From assembly GCA_937889545.1 (NCBI GenBank), contig CALAOT010000046.1, positions 1 through 57,581 of the forward strand: a stretch of DNA of 57,581 nt, written 5' to 3'. The notes under the pieces are model-generated. The model had not been told where the DNA came from and ran no database searches. It saw nothing but the letters and a program-made list of their open reading frames with translations. This document shows positions 17,309 through 26,324 of the stretch, piece by piece. Both the position numbers and the translations under genes were made by a program. Position 1 is the first letter of the stretch. Each line of letters starts with the position of its first letter. The stretch comes from an uncultured Opitutaceae bacterium. GTDB lineage: Bacteria > Verrucomicrobiota > Verrucomicrobiia > Opitutales > Opitutaceae.

Positions 17309-18015
17309 TGGCGCGGCGTGCCAACCGGCGCGCGGGCTCCACGGGACTGCACATAGGTGGGTTTGAGAGGATGTCCCTCGTGGACTGGCCAGGCCAGCTG
17401 GCCGCAGTCGTATTCTGCCAGGGATGCGGCTGGCACTGCCGTTATTGCCATAATCCGCACCTGATCCCGTTTCGCCAGCCCGGCAGATACGCGTGGGAGG
17501 GAATCCTGTCCTGGCTGGAGCATAGGCGCGGCCTGCTTGACGCCGTCGTCTTCAGCGGCGGCGAGCCCACGCTCCATCCCGGGCTTTACGCCGCCATGCA
17601 GCAGGCCCGCGCGCTGGATTTTAAGATCGGCCTGCACACCGGGGGCCCGGTGCCCGAGAACCTGTTCCCCCTCCTTCCCCTGCTCGACTGGGTCGGATTC
17701 GATTTCAAGGCCCCCTTTCCCTCCTACGAGCGCATCACGGGCCACTCGCACGGCGAGCAGGCCCTGGCCAGTTTCCGGATGCTGCGCTCGGTTCCCGTCC
17801 CCTGCGAGGTGCGCACGACATGGCACCCCCGCCTTCTTTCCGGCAGCGACCTGCTGGACATGGCCCGCTGGCTTGCCGATGCCGGCTGCACGGAGTGGGT
17901 CATCCAGCGATTCCGGCCGGACGGCTGCAAGGATCGGGAACTCTGCGCCGCCCCCATCGGCGAGGTTCCGGTCGAATCCATCAGCATGCCCGGCCTGAAC
18001 ATCGTTGTCCGCTGA
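17308..18015 (+). CDS. nrdG: Anaerobic ribonucleotide reductase activase
   Basis: This 235-aa radical SAM enzyme generates the glycyl radical of the reductase. The cluster motif is CGWHCRYC, within CQGCGWHCRYCHNPHL. VVFSGGEPTLHP follows (the GGEP motif that contacts SAM). It resembles the longer activases seen with this NrdD group. The ATG at 17308 is chosen because it overlaps the stop of the radical-domain gene as TGATG, which favours coupled translation; an ATG at 17293 is also in frame. Downstream, 84 bases separate it from the convergent kdpE gene. Confidence 0.92.
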   Translation: MARRANRRAGSTGLHIGGFERMSLVDWPGQLAAVVFCQGCGWHCRYCHNPHLIPFRQPGRYAWEGILSWLEHRRGLLDAVVFSGGEPTLHPGLYAAMQQARALDFKIGLHTGGPVPENLFPLLPLLDWVGFDFKAPFPSYERITGHSHGEQALASFRMLRSVPVPCEVRTTWHPRLLSGSDLLDMARWLADAGCTEWVIQRFRPDGCKDRELCAAPIGEVPVESISMPGLNIVVR

Positions 18016-18099
18016 TCCGCCGCGCTGCTGAAGGCGGCGTTCAACCGCCTACCGGTTCAATACGGCCCCTTGATCGGGCCGCGGGACGGTGCCAATGGG

Positions 18100-18795
18100 T
18101 TACTCGCCGACAAACCGGTAGCCGACACCCAGCACCGTTTTAAAGAATTTCGGCCGCTTCGGATTCTCCTCCAGTTTGCGCCGCAGCCGGTCCAAATAGA
18201 CGCGCGAGTAATGGGTGTTCTCCTCTGCGGTCGGTCCCCAGACATCGCGAAGGATCTGCCGGTGCGTCAGCACCTTGCCCTGGTGGGACACAAGGAGCCG
18301 CAACAAGGCATATTCTTTCGCCGTGATCGGTACTTCCTCGCCGCGCTTGCTCACGATCCGGCGGGTGAAATCAATCTCGATCGCGCCAAACCGGACGATG
18401 CTAATTCCGTCATCCGGCTGGGCATGCCGCAGCATCACGCGCAGGCGGGCAAGCAGCTCGCGGCCATTGAACGGCTTTGTCAGGTAATCGTCGGCTCCTG
18501 CGTCGAGCGCCGCGACTTTGTCGTCCTCGTGACCCAGAATGGAAAGGATCAGGACCGGCACCCGCGTCCACTCGCGCAAACGCTTGAGGACCTCCACCCC
18601 GGATATGTCAGGCAGGCCGAGATCGAGCACGACGATGTCGGGGCGCTGGAAGGCGATCTCACTTAGGCCGACCTGCCCGCTATCGCAGTCCCTCACCGCA
18701 AAACCCCCGGCTTCAAGCGTGACGCGCAGCAGCCGGCGAATCTGAATCTCGTCGTCGATGACCAGCGCTTCGGGCTTTCGCGGTTCAGCGGTCAT
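18100..18795 (-). CDS. kdpE: KdpE-like OmpR-family response regulator
   Basis: This 231-aa two-domain regulator has an intact receiver domain: acidic pair D14-D15, phospho-acceptor D58 in VVLDLGLPD and K107 in TKPF. The C-terminal OmpR winged helix contains EEVPITAKEYALLRLL and YSRVYLDRLRRKLE. In most bacteria KdpE activates kdpABC after phosphorylation by KdpD. Here the gene is last in the kdp group. Its ATG overlaps, as ATGA, the stop of what looks like a mostly deleted histidine kinase, so its cognate kinase seems to have been lost. Any phosphate donor must come from elsewhere or from small-molecule donors. Confidence 0.9.
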   Translation of the reverse strand: MTAEPRKPEALVIDDEIQIRRLLRVTLEAGGFAVRDCDSGQVGLSEIAFQRPDIVVLDLGLPDISGVEVLKRLREWTRVPVLILSILGHEDDKVAALDAGADDYLTKPFNGRELLARLRVMLRHAQPDDGISIVRFGAIEIDFTRRIVSKRGEEVPITAKEYALLRLLVSHQGKVLTHRQILRDVWGPTAEENTHYSRVYLDRLRRKLEENPKRPKFFKTVLGVGYRFVGE

Positions 18796-19113
18796 TCATC
18801 TGGCACATTCTCATGCGTTTCGTGGGCAAGGTAAATGGTGAACACCGCGCCGCCGCAGGGCCTTGCCTGGCCAAGGACCTTGTCACCGTTGGAGAGAGCG
18901 CGGATGCGGCAGGAGCGAATCCGGAGAGGGCGTCGCGGTCTTTGATCCGAATGGTGCCTGCCCACTCAGTTGGCCCAGAATAAAGCCCGTAATGAAGGCT
19001 GCGACTGCAATAGCCACATACGCCGCGCAACGAATGCTATCTTCATTGCTCCGTGGGCTGGACGGAGTGCAGGAGGCGCGCGATCCGTGGGAAATTGTCA
19101 TCATTGAGTTCAT
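18792..19113 (-). pseudogene. Remnant of a sensor histidine kinase (likely kdpD-like)
   Basis: Between the Ser/Thr kinase and kdpE lie two pieces in different frames. The first (from ATG 19113) encodes a short leader and one membrane helix (CAAYVAIAVAAFITGFILGQ). The second, ending in a TGA at 18794-18792, encodes about 35 residues including ARPCGGAVFTIYLAHETH. This resembles the very end of a histidine-kinase ATPase domain (GGAxFxIxLP). The phospho-His, N, G1 and most of the ATPase domain are absent. The stop overlaps the kdpE ATG as ATGA, the usual kinase-regulator junction. The reading as a deleted kinase is inference; the short helix ORF could instead be an independent small gene. Confidence 0.55.
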
Positions 19114-19211
19114 GCCGCAATTGTAGCCCCATTGCAGATCCGGCCTTAATCAATGCTGGCCAGAATCCTATCAAAACGGCGTCAACAGAAACCCTTGGCA
19201 GGTGCCATGCG

Positions 19212-20303
19212 TTACCTGGCCGCCAAGCGAACTCTTAGGATCAGGAACACAATGACGAGTAACAGGATAGCACCGAGCCCGAGCAGCATGCCCGCGAGCA
19301 CCGGCGTCGCGTGAAGACTCAACTTCCAGCGGGGCGGCTGAAGCCGCATGCAGTATCCCGTCACCGGGACACGCGCTCGCGCGTTCAGGTCCGCCTTGAA
19401 CGCCGTCATGGTCTGATATCGGCCGCCGGGGCTGCGCTGCAGGGCATGTAGCACGATTTCCTCGGCCTGCGGCGAAAGCGCAGGGTTCAGTCTGCGCGGC
19501 GCAATCGGGTCACCGGTGGTGCGCTGAAAAGCTGATTTCCAGGCATTGGCGCTTTGAAAAGGAGCCGACCCCGTCAGCAATTCGTAGAGAATCGCGCCCA
19601 ATCCGTAAATGTCGGTGCGTTCGTCTAAGGGTCCCTTCTCAACCTGCTCCGGAGCCATGTATTCCGGCGTCCCGAAGACAGGGGCGAGCTTGGCGAGCAT
19701 GCTCCAGTGGCCGACGGGCGGAGAAGCGAGCTCGAAATCCGTCACGCGCAGAGTCTGGTCGCGACAAATCATGATGTTCGATGGCTTGAGGTCGCAATGG
19801 ATGACGCCCTGGTCGTGCATGCATCCCAACGCCTCACAAATGAGACTGGCGATTCTCAGCGAATCGGCTTCCGACAGCCGATTCGTCCCGCACCCGAGGT
19901 GGCTGAGCGTGCAACCCCTCAGGAATTCCGTCACGATATAGGGCCTGTATTTTCCCCTGTCGGTCGGGTAAAACCTCAGGAGGAATGGATGCAACAGCTT
20001 GAGGCCGATCTCCTCCTCGTGAAGGAAGCGCGTAAGGCAGGCGGAATCGCTCTCAACCCACATCAATGGCACCTTGATGGCCACCTCGCGTCGCCCGTGG
20101 AACATGTCCTCTGCACGATACGTGGTTGCCATTCCGCTGCGGCTTGTGGCCTCGCGGATCAGGAACCGGCCGTCAAGGACCTCGCAAACGCGAAGCTGGG
20201 GCTCGGCCGAGGGTTCAATGCTGCCGTGGGCTTCCGGGATTTCGCGGCAACAGGCTACATCAGCCAGCGGCGGCGCGGCTCGACCGATTTCGTCTAGGGT
20301 CAT
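19212..20303 (-). CDS. Ser/Thr protein kinase with a C-terminal membrane anchor
   Basis: This 363-aa protein has a Hanks-type kinase domain at about residues 43-305 and one C-terminal helix (about 330-355), so the kinase faces the cytoplasm. It has K77 in VAIKVP, catalytic D171 in HCDLKPSN (HRD is HCD) and metal-binding D189. The DFG motif reads DFE (E191), and the activation segment is GTPEYMAPEQ. The catalytic residues remain but the Arg of HRD and Gly of DFG do not, so activity or its control may differ. It starts at the ATG that overlaps the stop of the universal stress protein gene by four bases. Its place inside the kdp operon suggests a role in K+ control; this is inference. Confidence 0.9.
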   Translation of the reverse strand: MTLDEIGRAAPPLADVACCREIPEAHGSIEPSAEPQLRVCEVLDGRFLIREATSRSGMATTYRAEDMFHGRREVAIKVPLMWVESDSACLTRFLHEEEIGLKLLHPFLLRFYPTDRGKYRPYIVTEFLRGCTLSHLGCGTNRLSEADSLRIASLICEALGCMHDQGVIHCDLKPSNIMICRDQTLRVTDFELASPPVGHWSMLAKLAPVFGTPEYMAPEQVEKGPLDERTDIYGLGAILYELLTGSAPFQSANAWKSAFQRTTGDPIAPRRLNPALSPQAEEIVLHALQRSPGGRYQTMTAFKADLNARARVPVTGYCMRLQPPRWKLSLHATPVLAGMLLGLGAILLLVIVFLILRVRLAAR

Positions 20304-20812
20304 GCCTCCCATTGGACGGAAGATCCTTCTTCCTCCCAGTGGCGGAAGCAGTTGAAACACATCCGGACGTCGACGACAAAGACGCCGCATGACGCACCCG
20401 CGACCAGGTGTCGCGCGGTCTCTCCGTAACCGGAGCCGGCCAGTCTCCTCCAAATGGACAGGGTGTGGACCGGCAGGAGGATCAGGTCGGCTCTCGCCGC
20501 CGTTGCCTCGGCGAATATCTGCTCGTGGGGAATCCCGGCCCGCACCCGAAAACTGGCCTTGCCGGCCGGCCGCAGATAATCGCGCCCGATGCGTTCCAAG
20601 TGCCGCTCCGCCTCGTAGACGCCGCGCTGGCTCGCATTCGACTGCAAATCGAGTACATATAAGAGCTCAATCTCGCCGCCTTCCGGCTTCGCGAAGCCTT
20701 TCGCCAGCGGGAAGATTTCCAGCGGACATTTCGCCAGATCGATCGGCAGGAGCAGCCGATTCGCCCCCACCCCAAAGCTGTCACAAGACAGTCTTGAGAT
20801 CGGTGCACTCAT
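20300..20812 (-). CDS. Universal stress protein (UspA family)
   Basis: This 170-aa single-domain USP begins NRLLLPIDLAKCP and ends with the nucleotide-loop region RLAGSGYGETARHLVAGASCGVFVVDV. KdpD proteins often carry an internal USP domain that binds cyclic di-AMP or ATP in some bacteria, so a free-standing USP in a kdp operon is suggestive. The C-terminus has an extra Cys/Trp-rich tail (MCFNCFRHWEEEG). The start overlaps the end of the response-regulator gene by 32 bases and its stop overlaps the kinase start by four. Confidence 0.82.
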   Translation of the reverse strand: MSAPISRLSCDSFGVGANRLLLPIDLAKCPLEIFPLAKGFAKPEGGEIELLYVLDLQSNASQRGVYEAERHLERIGRDYLRPAGKASFRVRAGIPHEQIFAEATAARADLILLPVHTLSIWRRLAGSGYGETARHLVAGASCGVFVVDVRMCFNCFRHWEEEGSSVQWEA

Positions 20813-21587
20813 GGTTTGCAGCGAGGGATAGGCTGTAGCCCACGCTTCCTTCGCCTCGGATCAGGTTGTTTCCGCCGTGCTCCTCCAATTTCCTGCGCAG
20901 GCGGGCGATGTGAACCTGAAGATCGTGGACCTTGTTCGCGTCGTTGGTTCCCCAGACGGCGCGGACCAAACGTCCGCGCGGCACAAGTTTTCCTGCGTGG
21001 TGTGCGAGAATATACAGCACGGCTTCCTCGGTCGCCGTGAGCTCGAGCCGGCAGCCATTCATGGTCATCTCGCGCGTTGCCATGTCGATTCTTAGGGGGC
21101 CATTGACCAGCAACGGCCCGTCACTCGTCGGCGGTTCACTGCGCAGGAGCACGCGCAGCCGCGCAGCCAGCTCTTCAGGAGCAAACGGTTTGACCATGTA
21201 GTCGTTAGCTCCGGAATCGAGGGCGCGGACTATGTCTGCGACGTCCGCGCGGTTGGAAAGCATCAGCACCGGTGCCCCATTCCATTCCCGCAGCGCATCA
21301 AGCACCGCGAAACCGTCGCCATCGGGCAAATCGAGCTCGAGAATGATCACGTCCGGACGGCTCTCCACTCCTTGCGCCAGGCCGTCAGCGCCACTTCGGC
21401 TCCATAGCACCCTGTATCGCTCGCTCTCGAGGATGACGCGCAACATGCGCCCTATGGCCGGATCGTCGTCCACAATCAGCACTTTGGGGTGTGGTTTCAA
21501 GGGGTCGGGTGGGCTGCGGATCGGTGCCGCCCCAACGCTGCAAGCCAGGCAAGCTGCCTCATCCGGACTTCCTCGTGTCGGCCTCAT
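20781..21587 (-). CDS. OmpR-family response regulator with Glu at the phosphorylation site
   Basis: This 268-aa regulator has a 34-residue N-terminal extension, then a receiver domain with the acidic triad DDD (40-42), S111 and K133. The site aligned with the phospho-acceptor Asp is E84: the text reads VIILELDLPDGDG where KdpE proteins read LLDLGLPDGDG. Asp-to-Glu here often mimics the phosphorylated state. The DNA-binding domain is intact (LTATEEAVLYILAHHAGK, LQVHIARLRRKLEEHG). It overlaps the kdpC end by 29 bases and is co-transcribed with kdpABC. It may act as a kinase-independent regulator of the operon; this is inference. Confidence 0.88.
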   Translation of the reverse strand: MRPTRGSPDEAACLACSVGAAPIRSPPDPLKPHPKVLIVDDDPAIGRMLRVILESERYRVLWSRSGADGLAQGVESRPDVIILELDLPDGDGFAVLDALREWNGAPVLMLSNRADVADIVRALDSGANDYMVKPFAPEELAARLRVLLRSEPPTSDGPLLVNGPLRIDMATREMTMNGCRLELTATEEAVLYILAHHAGKLVPRGRLVRAVWGTNDANKVHDLQVHIARLRRKLEEHGGNNLIRGEGSVGYSLSLAANHECTDLKTVL

Positions 21588-22155
21588 CCAGAGCTAGATT
21601 TAGCAGGAGCACATTGACCCTCGCCTCGCCGAGGAATCCCCACTGCCGCGGCTCGATATATTGATCGACGAGAGCGCGCACCTTGTCCTCGCCCAGGCCG
21701 CGCGCGGCGGCGACGCGGGCTATTTGGAACCGGGCCGCTTCCGGGCTGATGTGTGGGTCGACGCCGCTTGCAGAAGCGAAAACCAGGTCCGCAGGCACGG
21801 GCGCATTGGCCGGAAGCTTGTGCGCATCGCGCAGCGCCTTGGCGTTGGTGCGCACGTTGGTCTGGAGTTGCGCGCTCGTTGGCCCGAAATTGCTGCCGCT
21901 CCCTGCGTTGAGGCCCGTGGGACCGGTGCCGTAAGTGGCGGCCGACGGCCTCGGCCAAAAATATTTGGTTCCGGTGAATTGCTGGGCGAGCAGAGCGGAG
22001 CCAACCAGCCTTCCTTTGCTCTCGACTAGGCTGCCGTTCGCCTGATGCGGAAAGGCCAGCTGCGCGAGGATGGTGATCGCGATCGGATAGAGCACGCCGG
22101 CCAAGATCGTCCAAACAAGGGTCTGCCGGATCGCCTGGGTGATGAGCTTAATCAT
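21559..22155 (-). CDS. kdpC: K+-transporting ATPase subunit C
   Basis: This 198-aa subunit stabilises the KdpFABC complex and raises its ATP affinity. It has a single N-terminal helix (IRQTLVWTILAGVLYPIAIT), then the conserved periplasmic part with FWPRPSAATYGTGPTGLNAGSGSN (motif continues) and the ASASGVDPHISPEAARFQIARVA segment. The length is normal for the family. It starts 33 bases after kdpB on the same strand. Confidence 0.95.
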   Translation of the reverse strand: MIKLITQAIRQTLVWTILAGVLYPIAITILAQLAFPHQANGSLVESKGRLVGSALLAQQFTGTKYFWPRPSAATYGTGPTGLNAGSGSNFGPTSAQLQTNVRTNAKALRDAHKLPANAPVPADLVFASASGVDPHISPEAARFQIARVAAARGLGEDKVRALVDQYIEPRQWGFLGEARVNVLLLNLALDEADTRKSG

Positions 22156-22188
22156 GTTGTTTCCTTTCGAGAACGCTGCCGCGGGAGA

Positions 22189-24249
22189 TCAAGGTGCAAG
22201 GTGAAGCCCGACGAGAGCCACGTCGATCAGCTTGATGAAGAGAAATGGCACGAGGATCCCGCCGACGCCGTAAATGAGCATGTTCCTTCGCAGGATCACC
22301 TTGGCGCCGAGCGGCCGGTACTTGACGCCGCGCAGGGCCAGCGGGATCAGTGCCACGATGATCAGGGCGTTGAAGATGACCGCGCTCAGAATCGCGCTCT
22401 GCGGAGAATGCAGGAACATGATGTTGTATGCCTGCAGGGGGCCGTACCCCCCCTTTTCGGTTGCGTAGAGCAAGCCGAACATCGCCGGCAAGATCGCAAA
22501 ATACTTTGAGACGTCGTTGGCGATGCTGAAGGTTGTCAGCGCGCCGCGCGTCATGAGCAGCTGCTTCCCTATCTCGACGACCTCGATGAGTTTCGTCGGG
22601 TTGCTGTCCAAGTCCACCATGTTGCCTGCCTCGCGGGCAGCCTGCGTGCCGGTGTTCATGGCGACGCCCACGTCGGCCTGAGCGAGCGACGGGGCGTCAT
22701 TGGTCCCGTCGCCTATCATTGCGATCAGCTTTCCGCCCTCCTGCTCCTTGCGGATGCGCGCGAGCTTGTCCTCCGGCTTGGCCTGGGCGATGAAGTCATC
22801 CACGCCAGCCTCGGCGGCGATGGCGGCAGCCGTGAGCGGATTGTCGCCCGTAATCATCACGGTGCGAATGCCCATGGCGCGAAGCTGCTCAAACCGCTCC
22901 TTTATGCCGCCCTTGACGATGTCCTTGAGCAGAATGACGCCGAGCACGTGCTTGTTCTCGGCCACGACGAGCGGCGTGCCGCCGGAGCGCGAAATCCTCT
23001 CCACTTCGGAAGCGACCTCGGCGGGATAGGTGCCTCCCTGCGATATGATCCATGCCTTCAAGCTCTCGGCCGCCCCCTTGCGGATGCGCCGATCGTCGAG
23101 GTTTACGCCGCTCATGCGCGTCTGCGCGGAGAACCGGACGAACGTCGCATGCGGATCAGCCACCTCGCGGCCGCGCAGATTGAATTTGTCCTTTGCAAGC
23201 GTCACGATGCTGCGCCCCTCAGGTGTCTCGTCGGCAAGCGAGGCCAGCTGCGCAGCGTCGGCCAGCACGCTCAGGTCGACCCCGGGCGCCGGGATGAACT
23301 CTGTCGCCATGCGATTGCCCAACGTGATCGTTCCCGTCTTGTCGAGCAGGAGCACGTCGACGTCGCCGGCGGCTTCAACCGCGCGGCCGGAGGTTGCGAG
23401 CACGTTGCGCCGCATCAGCCGATCTATGCCCGCGATGCCGATTGCGCTCAGGAGGCCGCCGATCGTCGTCGGAATCAGGCAGACGATCAGCGACAGCAAG
23501 ACCGGCAAGGAGGTCAGGACAACGCCGCTCTGACCCGCAGCCTTCTCGTCATAGACGGCCATCGGCGGCAGGACCAGCACGACCACGATGAAGAGCGCGG
23601 TGAGGCTCACGAGGACGATATTCAGCGCGATTTCGTTGGGCGTGAGCTGGCGTCGCGCGCCCTCAATCATTGATATCATCCGGTCAAGGAATGAGTTGCC
23701 CTCCGCCGCCGTTACACGGACGATGATCCGGTCGCTAGTGACGCGCGTGCCGCCGGTCACGGCGCTGCGGTCGCCGCCGCTTTCCCGCACGACCGGCGCG
23801 GATTCGCCGGTGATGGCGGACTCGTCGACCGTCGCGATGCCGGCGACGACCTCGCCGTCAGCCGCAACCAGGTCGCCCGCCGTGCAGACGATCAGGTCGC
23901 CCACCATAAGCTCGCTGCTCGGGACGATGACCTCCCTGTCGTCGACCAGCTTGCGGGCGGTCGTCTTGGTCCTCATCCTTCGCAGCTCGTCCGCGTGCGC
24001 CTTGCCCCTGCCCTCCGCCATCGCCTCGGCGAAATTCGCAAAGAGGCAGGTGAACCATAGCCAGACGCAGATCTGCAGGTTGAAGCTCGAGAAGTCGATG
24101 AACAGCCAGACGGTCGTCAGGATGGAGCCGATCCATACGACGAACATGACGAGGTTCTTGATCTCGTCGCGCGGGTTCAGCTTCTTGAAGGCGCCGATCA
24201 CCGCCTGGCGGACCAAGACGGGGTAGTCGATTTTGAAGGTGGTGCTCAT
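22189..24249 (-). CDS. kdpB: K+-transporting P-type ATPase subunit B
   Basis: This 686-aa ATPase energises high-affinity K+ uptake. Visible motifs are the actuator loop ITGESAPV, the phosphorylation motif DKTGTIT with catalytic D303, and the hinge region [20 protein letters not shown]. The Ser of TGES, the site of inhibitory phosphorylation in E. coli KdpB, is kept. The length is normal and no lesion is visible. It sits 22 bases after kdpA. Confidence 0.97.
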   Translation of the reverse strand: MSTTFKIDYPVLVRQAVIGAFKKLNPRDEIKNLVMFVVWIGSILTTVWLFIDFSSFNLQICVWLWFTCLFANFAEAMAEGRGKAHADELRRMRTKTTARKLVDDREVIVPSSELMVGDLIVCTAGDLVAADGEVVAGIATVDESAITGESAPVVRESGGDRSAVTGGTRVTSDRIIVRVTAAEGNSFLDRMISMIEGARRQLTPNEIALNIVLVSLTALFIVVVLVLPPMAVYDEKAAGQSGVVLTSLPVLLSLIVCLIPTTIGGLLSAIGIAGIDRLMRRNVLATSGRAVEAAGDVDVLLLDKTGTITLGNRMATEFIPAPGVDLSVLADAAQLASLADETPEGRSIVTLAKDKFNLRGREVADPHATFVRFSAQTRMSGVNLDDRRIRKGAAESLKAWIISQGGTYPAEVASEVERISRSGGTPLVVAENKHVLGVILLKDIVKGGIKERFEQLRAMGIRTVMITGDNPLTAAAIAAEAGVDDFIAQAKPEDKLARIRKEQEGGKLIAMIGDGTNDAPSLAQADVGVAMNTGTQAAREAGNMVDLDSNPTKLIEVVEIGKQLLMTRGALTTFSIANDVSKYFAILPAMFGLLYATEKGGYGPLQAYNIMFLHSPQSAILSAVIFNALIIVALIPLALRGVKYRPLGAKVILRRNMLIYGVGGILVPFLFIKLIDVALVGLHLAP

Positions 24250-24271
24250 GGAAGGAACGTCTTGCCTGGGT

Positions 24272-26113
24272 TCAGAACACTCGTCCGGCCTGCATGAGCC
24301 CGTGCTCGATCAACGGCCCAAGGCAGAGCGCAGGGAAAAAAGTAAGAGCAGCCACGACTATGATGACTCCGGCGAGTGTGAGGCCGAAGGTCCAGCCGTG
24401 CACCGGCAGCGTTCCGGCGGAGGGCTCGACCGTCTTCTTCGACGCAAGCCGGCCGACGATCGCCAGTGCGGCGGCAATCGGCGCGAAGCGGCCGATGATG
24501 ATCGCGATGCCGAGCGCCACGTCATACCAGGGTACGTTCGCGTTGAGCCCGGCAAAGGCGCTGCCGTTGTTGTTCGCGGCCTCGCCAAACGCGTAAAGCA
24601 CCTCGCTCAGCCCGTGCGGGCCTGCGTTGTTCATGCTCGCGACGCCTGCAGGCAGCACAACGGAGATCGCGGTCGGGATGAGGCATGCCGCGTTTGGCAG
24701 GAGCACGCCGATCACGGCCCATGTCGCCTCCCAGGCGCCGAGCTTCTTGCCGAGATATTCCGGCGTCCGCCCAATCATCAACCCGGCGATGAACACCGTG
24801 ATCAGGACGTGGAAGAGCATGCAGTACACGCCGCAGCCGATCCCGCCGAACATGATCTCGCCGATCAGTATGTTCCACATCGGCATCATGCCGGCGATCG
24901 GCATCCAGCTGTCGTGCATCGAATTCACCGATCCGTTGTCTATGGCTGTGGCTGAAACACCCCAGAGCACGCTGTTCATGACGCCGAAGCGCTGCTCCTT
25001 GCCCTCCATCAGCGGCATGATGTTGTCGACGACTGGATTCGGACGCGTCTCCGCATACCAGGCCACGCCGAACGACAGCACATAGAGGCCGAGCATGACG
25101 GCGAACAGGCACCACGCATGGCGCTTGTTGCCGATCAGCAGCCCAAACATGTAGACCTGCGCCATCGGCACCGCGATGATCGCCAGCATCTCCAGGAAGC
25201 CGGCCAGCGGCGTGGGATTCTCAAACGGGTGCGCGCTGTTCACGCCATACCAGCCGCCGCCGTTCGTGAAGAGCTGCTTGCAGGACTCGTACGATGCGAC
25301 CGGCCCGACCGGAATCGGCTGAGTCTCGACCTTCTGGTCCACCATGACCGGCTGATCCACCATCACGGGTTTGCCGTCAGCCCCGACCACCGGCCTGCCC
25401 TTGTCGTCGACCTTCGGCACCGACGCCGTCACCAGGTTACCCTTGTCGTCCGTCTTCTGGACCTGTGCCGTGTAGCTCTCGACGAGATTCGCGGTCGGGT
25501 AGGCCTTCCACGTCTGCGGGACGCCCTGCCAGGCGAGCGGGATCGCCCAGATCACCGACAGCGGGATCACGATGTAGAGCGTGCAGCGGGTCAGATCGAC
25601 CCAGAAGTTGCCGATCGTCCTGACGGATGCGCGGGCGAGCGCCCTCCCGACGGCAACCAGGATCGCGAGGCCCGCCGAGCCGCTCAGGAACTGATGCACC
25701 GAAAGACCGAGCGTCTGCGACAGGTAGGTCATCGTCGCCTCACCGGAATAGGACTGCCAGTCGGCGTTGCAGGTGAAACTCCAGGCGGTGTTGAACGCCA
25801 GGTGCCACGAAAGGTTGTCCAAGCCCTGCGTGTTCAACGGCAGCCATTTCTGGGTCATCAAGATGGCCATGAGTGAGGCGAAACCGACGCTGGTCATGAT
25901 CACCACCGCCCAAAGGTACCTCGCCCACGACATCTCTTCCTTCGGATCAATGCCGGTAAGCCGGTAGACGAGCTTCTCGATCGGGAAGAGGAGCGGGTGA
26001 AGAATCGTCCTCTCCCCCTTGAAGACTCGAGCCATGAAGCGGCCGAGCACCGGCGTAAGGGCGATTCCCAAGCCGAAGAAGAGTACGATCTGGACTATTT
26101 CGGTGAATTTCAT
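24272..26113 (-). CDS. kdpA: K+-transporting ATPase subunit A, with an internal insertion
   Basis: This 613-aa channel-like subunit binds and translocates K+. The four selectivity-filter regions are visible, for example [42 protein letters not shown] and [10 protein letters not shown]. It is longer than E. coli KdpA (557 aa), mainly because of a hydrophilic insertion at about residues 205-250. That insertion contains internal repeats (DDKG twice, PVMVDQ twice) before [16 protein letters not shown]. The ATG at 26113 begins the conserved N-terminus. No kdpF was found upstream. Confidence 0.96.
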   Translation of the reverse strand: MKFTEIVQIVLFFGLGIALTPVLGRFMARVFKGERTILHPLLFPIEKLVYRLTGIDPKEEMSWARYLWAVVIMTSVGFASLMAILMTQKWLPLNTQGLDNLSWHLAFNTAWSFTCNADWQSYSGEATMTYLSQTLGLSVHQFLSGSAGLAILVAVGRALARASVRTIGNFWVDLTRCTLYIVIPLSVIWAIPLAWQGVPQTWKAYPTANLVESYTAQVQKTDDKGNLVTASVPKVDDKGRPVVGADGKPVMVDQPVMVDQKVETQPIPVGPVASYESCKQLFTNGGGWYGVNSAHPFENPTPLAGFLEMLAIIAVPMAQVYMFGLLIGNKRHAWCLFAVMLGLYVLSFGVAWYAETRPNPVVDNIMPLMEGKEQRFGVMNSVLWGVSATAIDNGSVNSMHDSWMPIAGMMPMWNILIGEIMFGGIGCGVYCMLFHVLITVFIAGLMIGRTPEYLGKKLGAWEATWAVIGVLLPNAACLIPTAISVVLPAGVASMNNAGPHGLSEVLYAFGEAANNNGSAFAGLNANVPWYDVALGIAIIIGRFAPIAAALAIVGRLASKKTVEPSAGTLPVHGWTFGLTLAGVIIVVAALTFFPALCLGPLIEHGLMQAGRVF

Positions 26114-26164
26114 GGCGCAGTTCGGGGCACGGCGCCCACTATGCGGGATTACCCGTAACACCGG

Positions 26165-26193
26165 TTAGTAAATGCTGATGGGAATCATATCAA
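26165..26193 (-). promoter_or_regulatory. Predicted sigma70-type promoter of the kdp operon
   Basis: Read leftward, TTGATA (26193-26188) and TACTAA (26170-26165) are separated by exactly 17 bases. A leader of about 45 bases to the kdpA ATG would follow. No clear KdpE-type operator repeat was recognised beside it. Confidence 0.6.
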
Positions 26194-26324
26194 AAGTGTA
26201 TCAACGGGATTGAACCCCGCGGTGGTCCGCATCACCGGGGCAATTCGGGGTCTCCTGATCAGGTTGCCACGCCCCAAAAGACAGCATTTGACGACGGCTA
26301 CAAACTGACAATCTTCAGTCCCGA

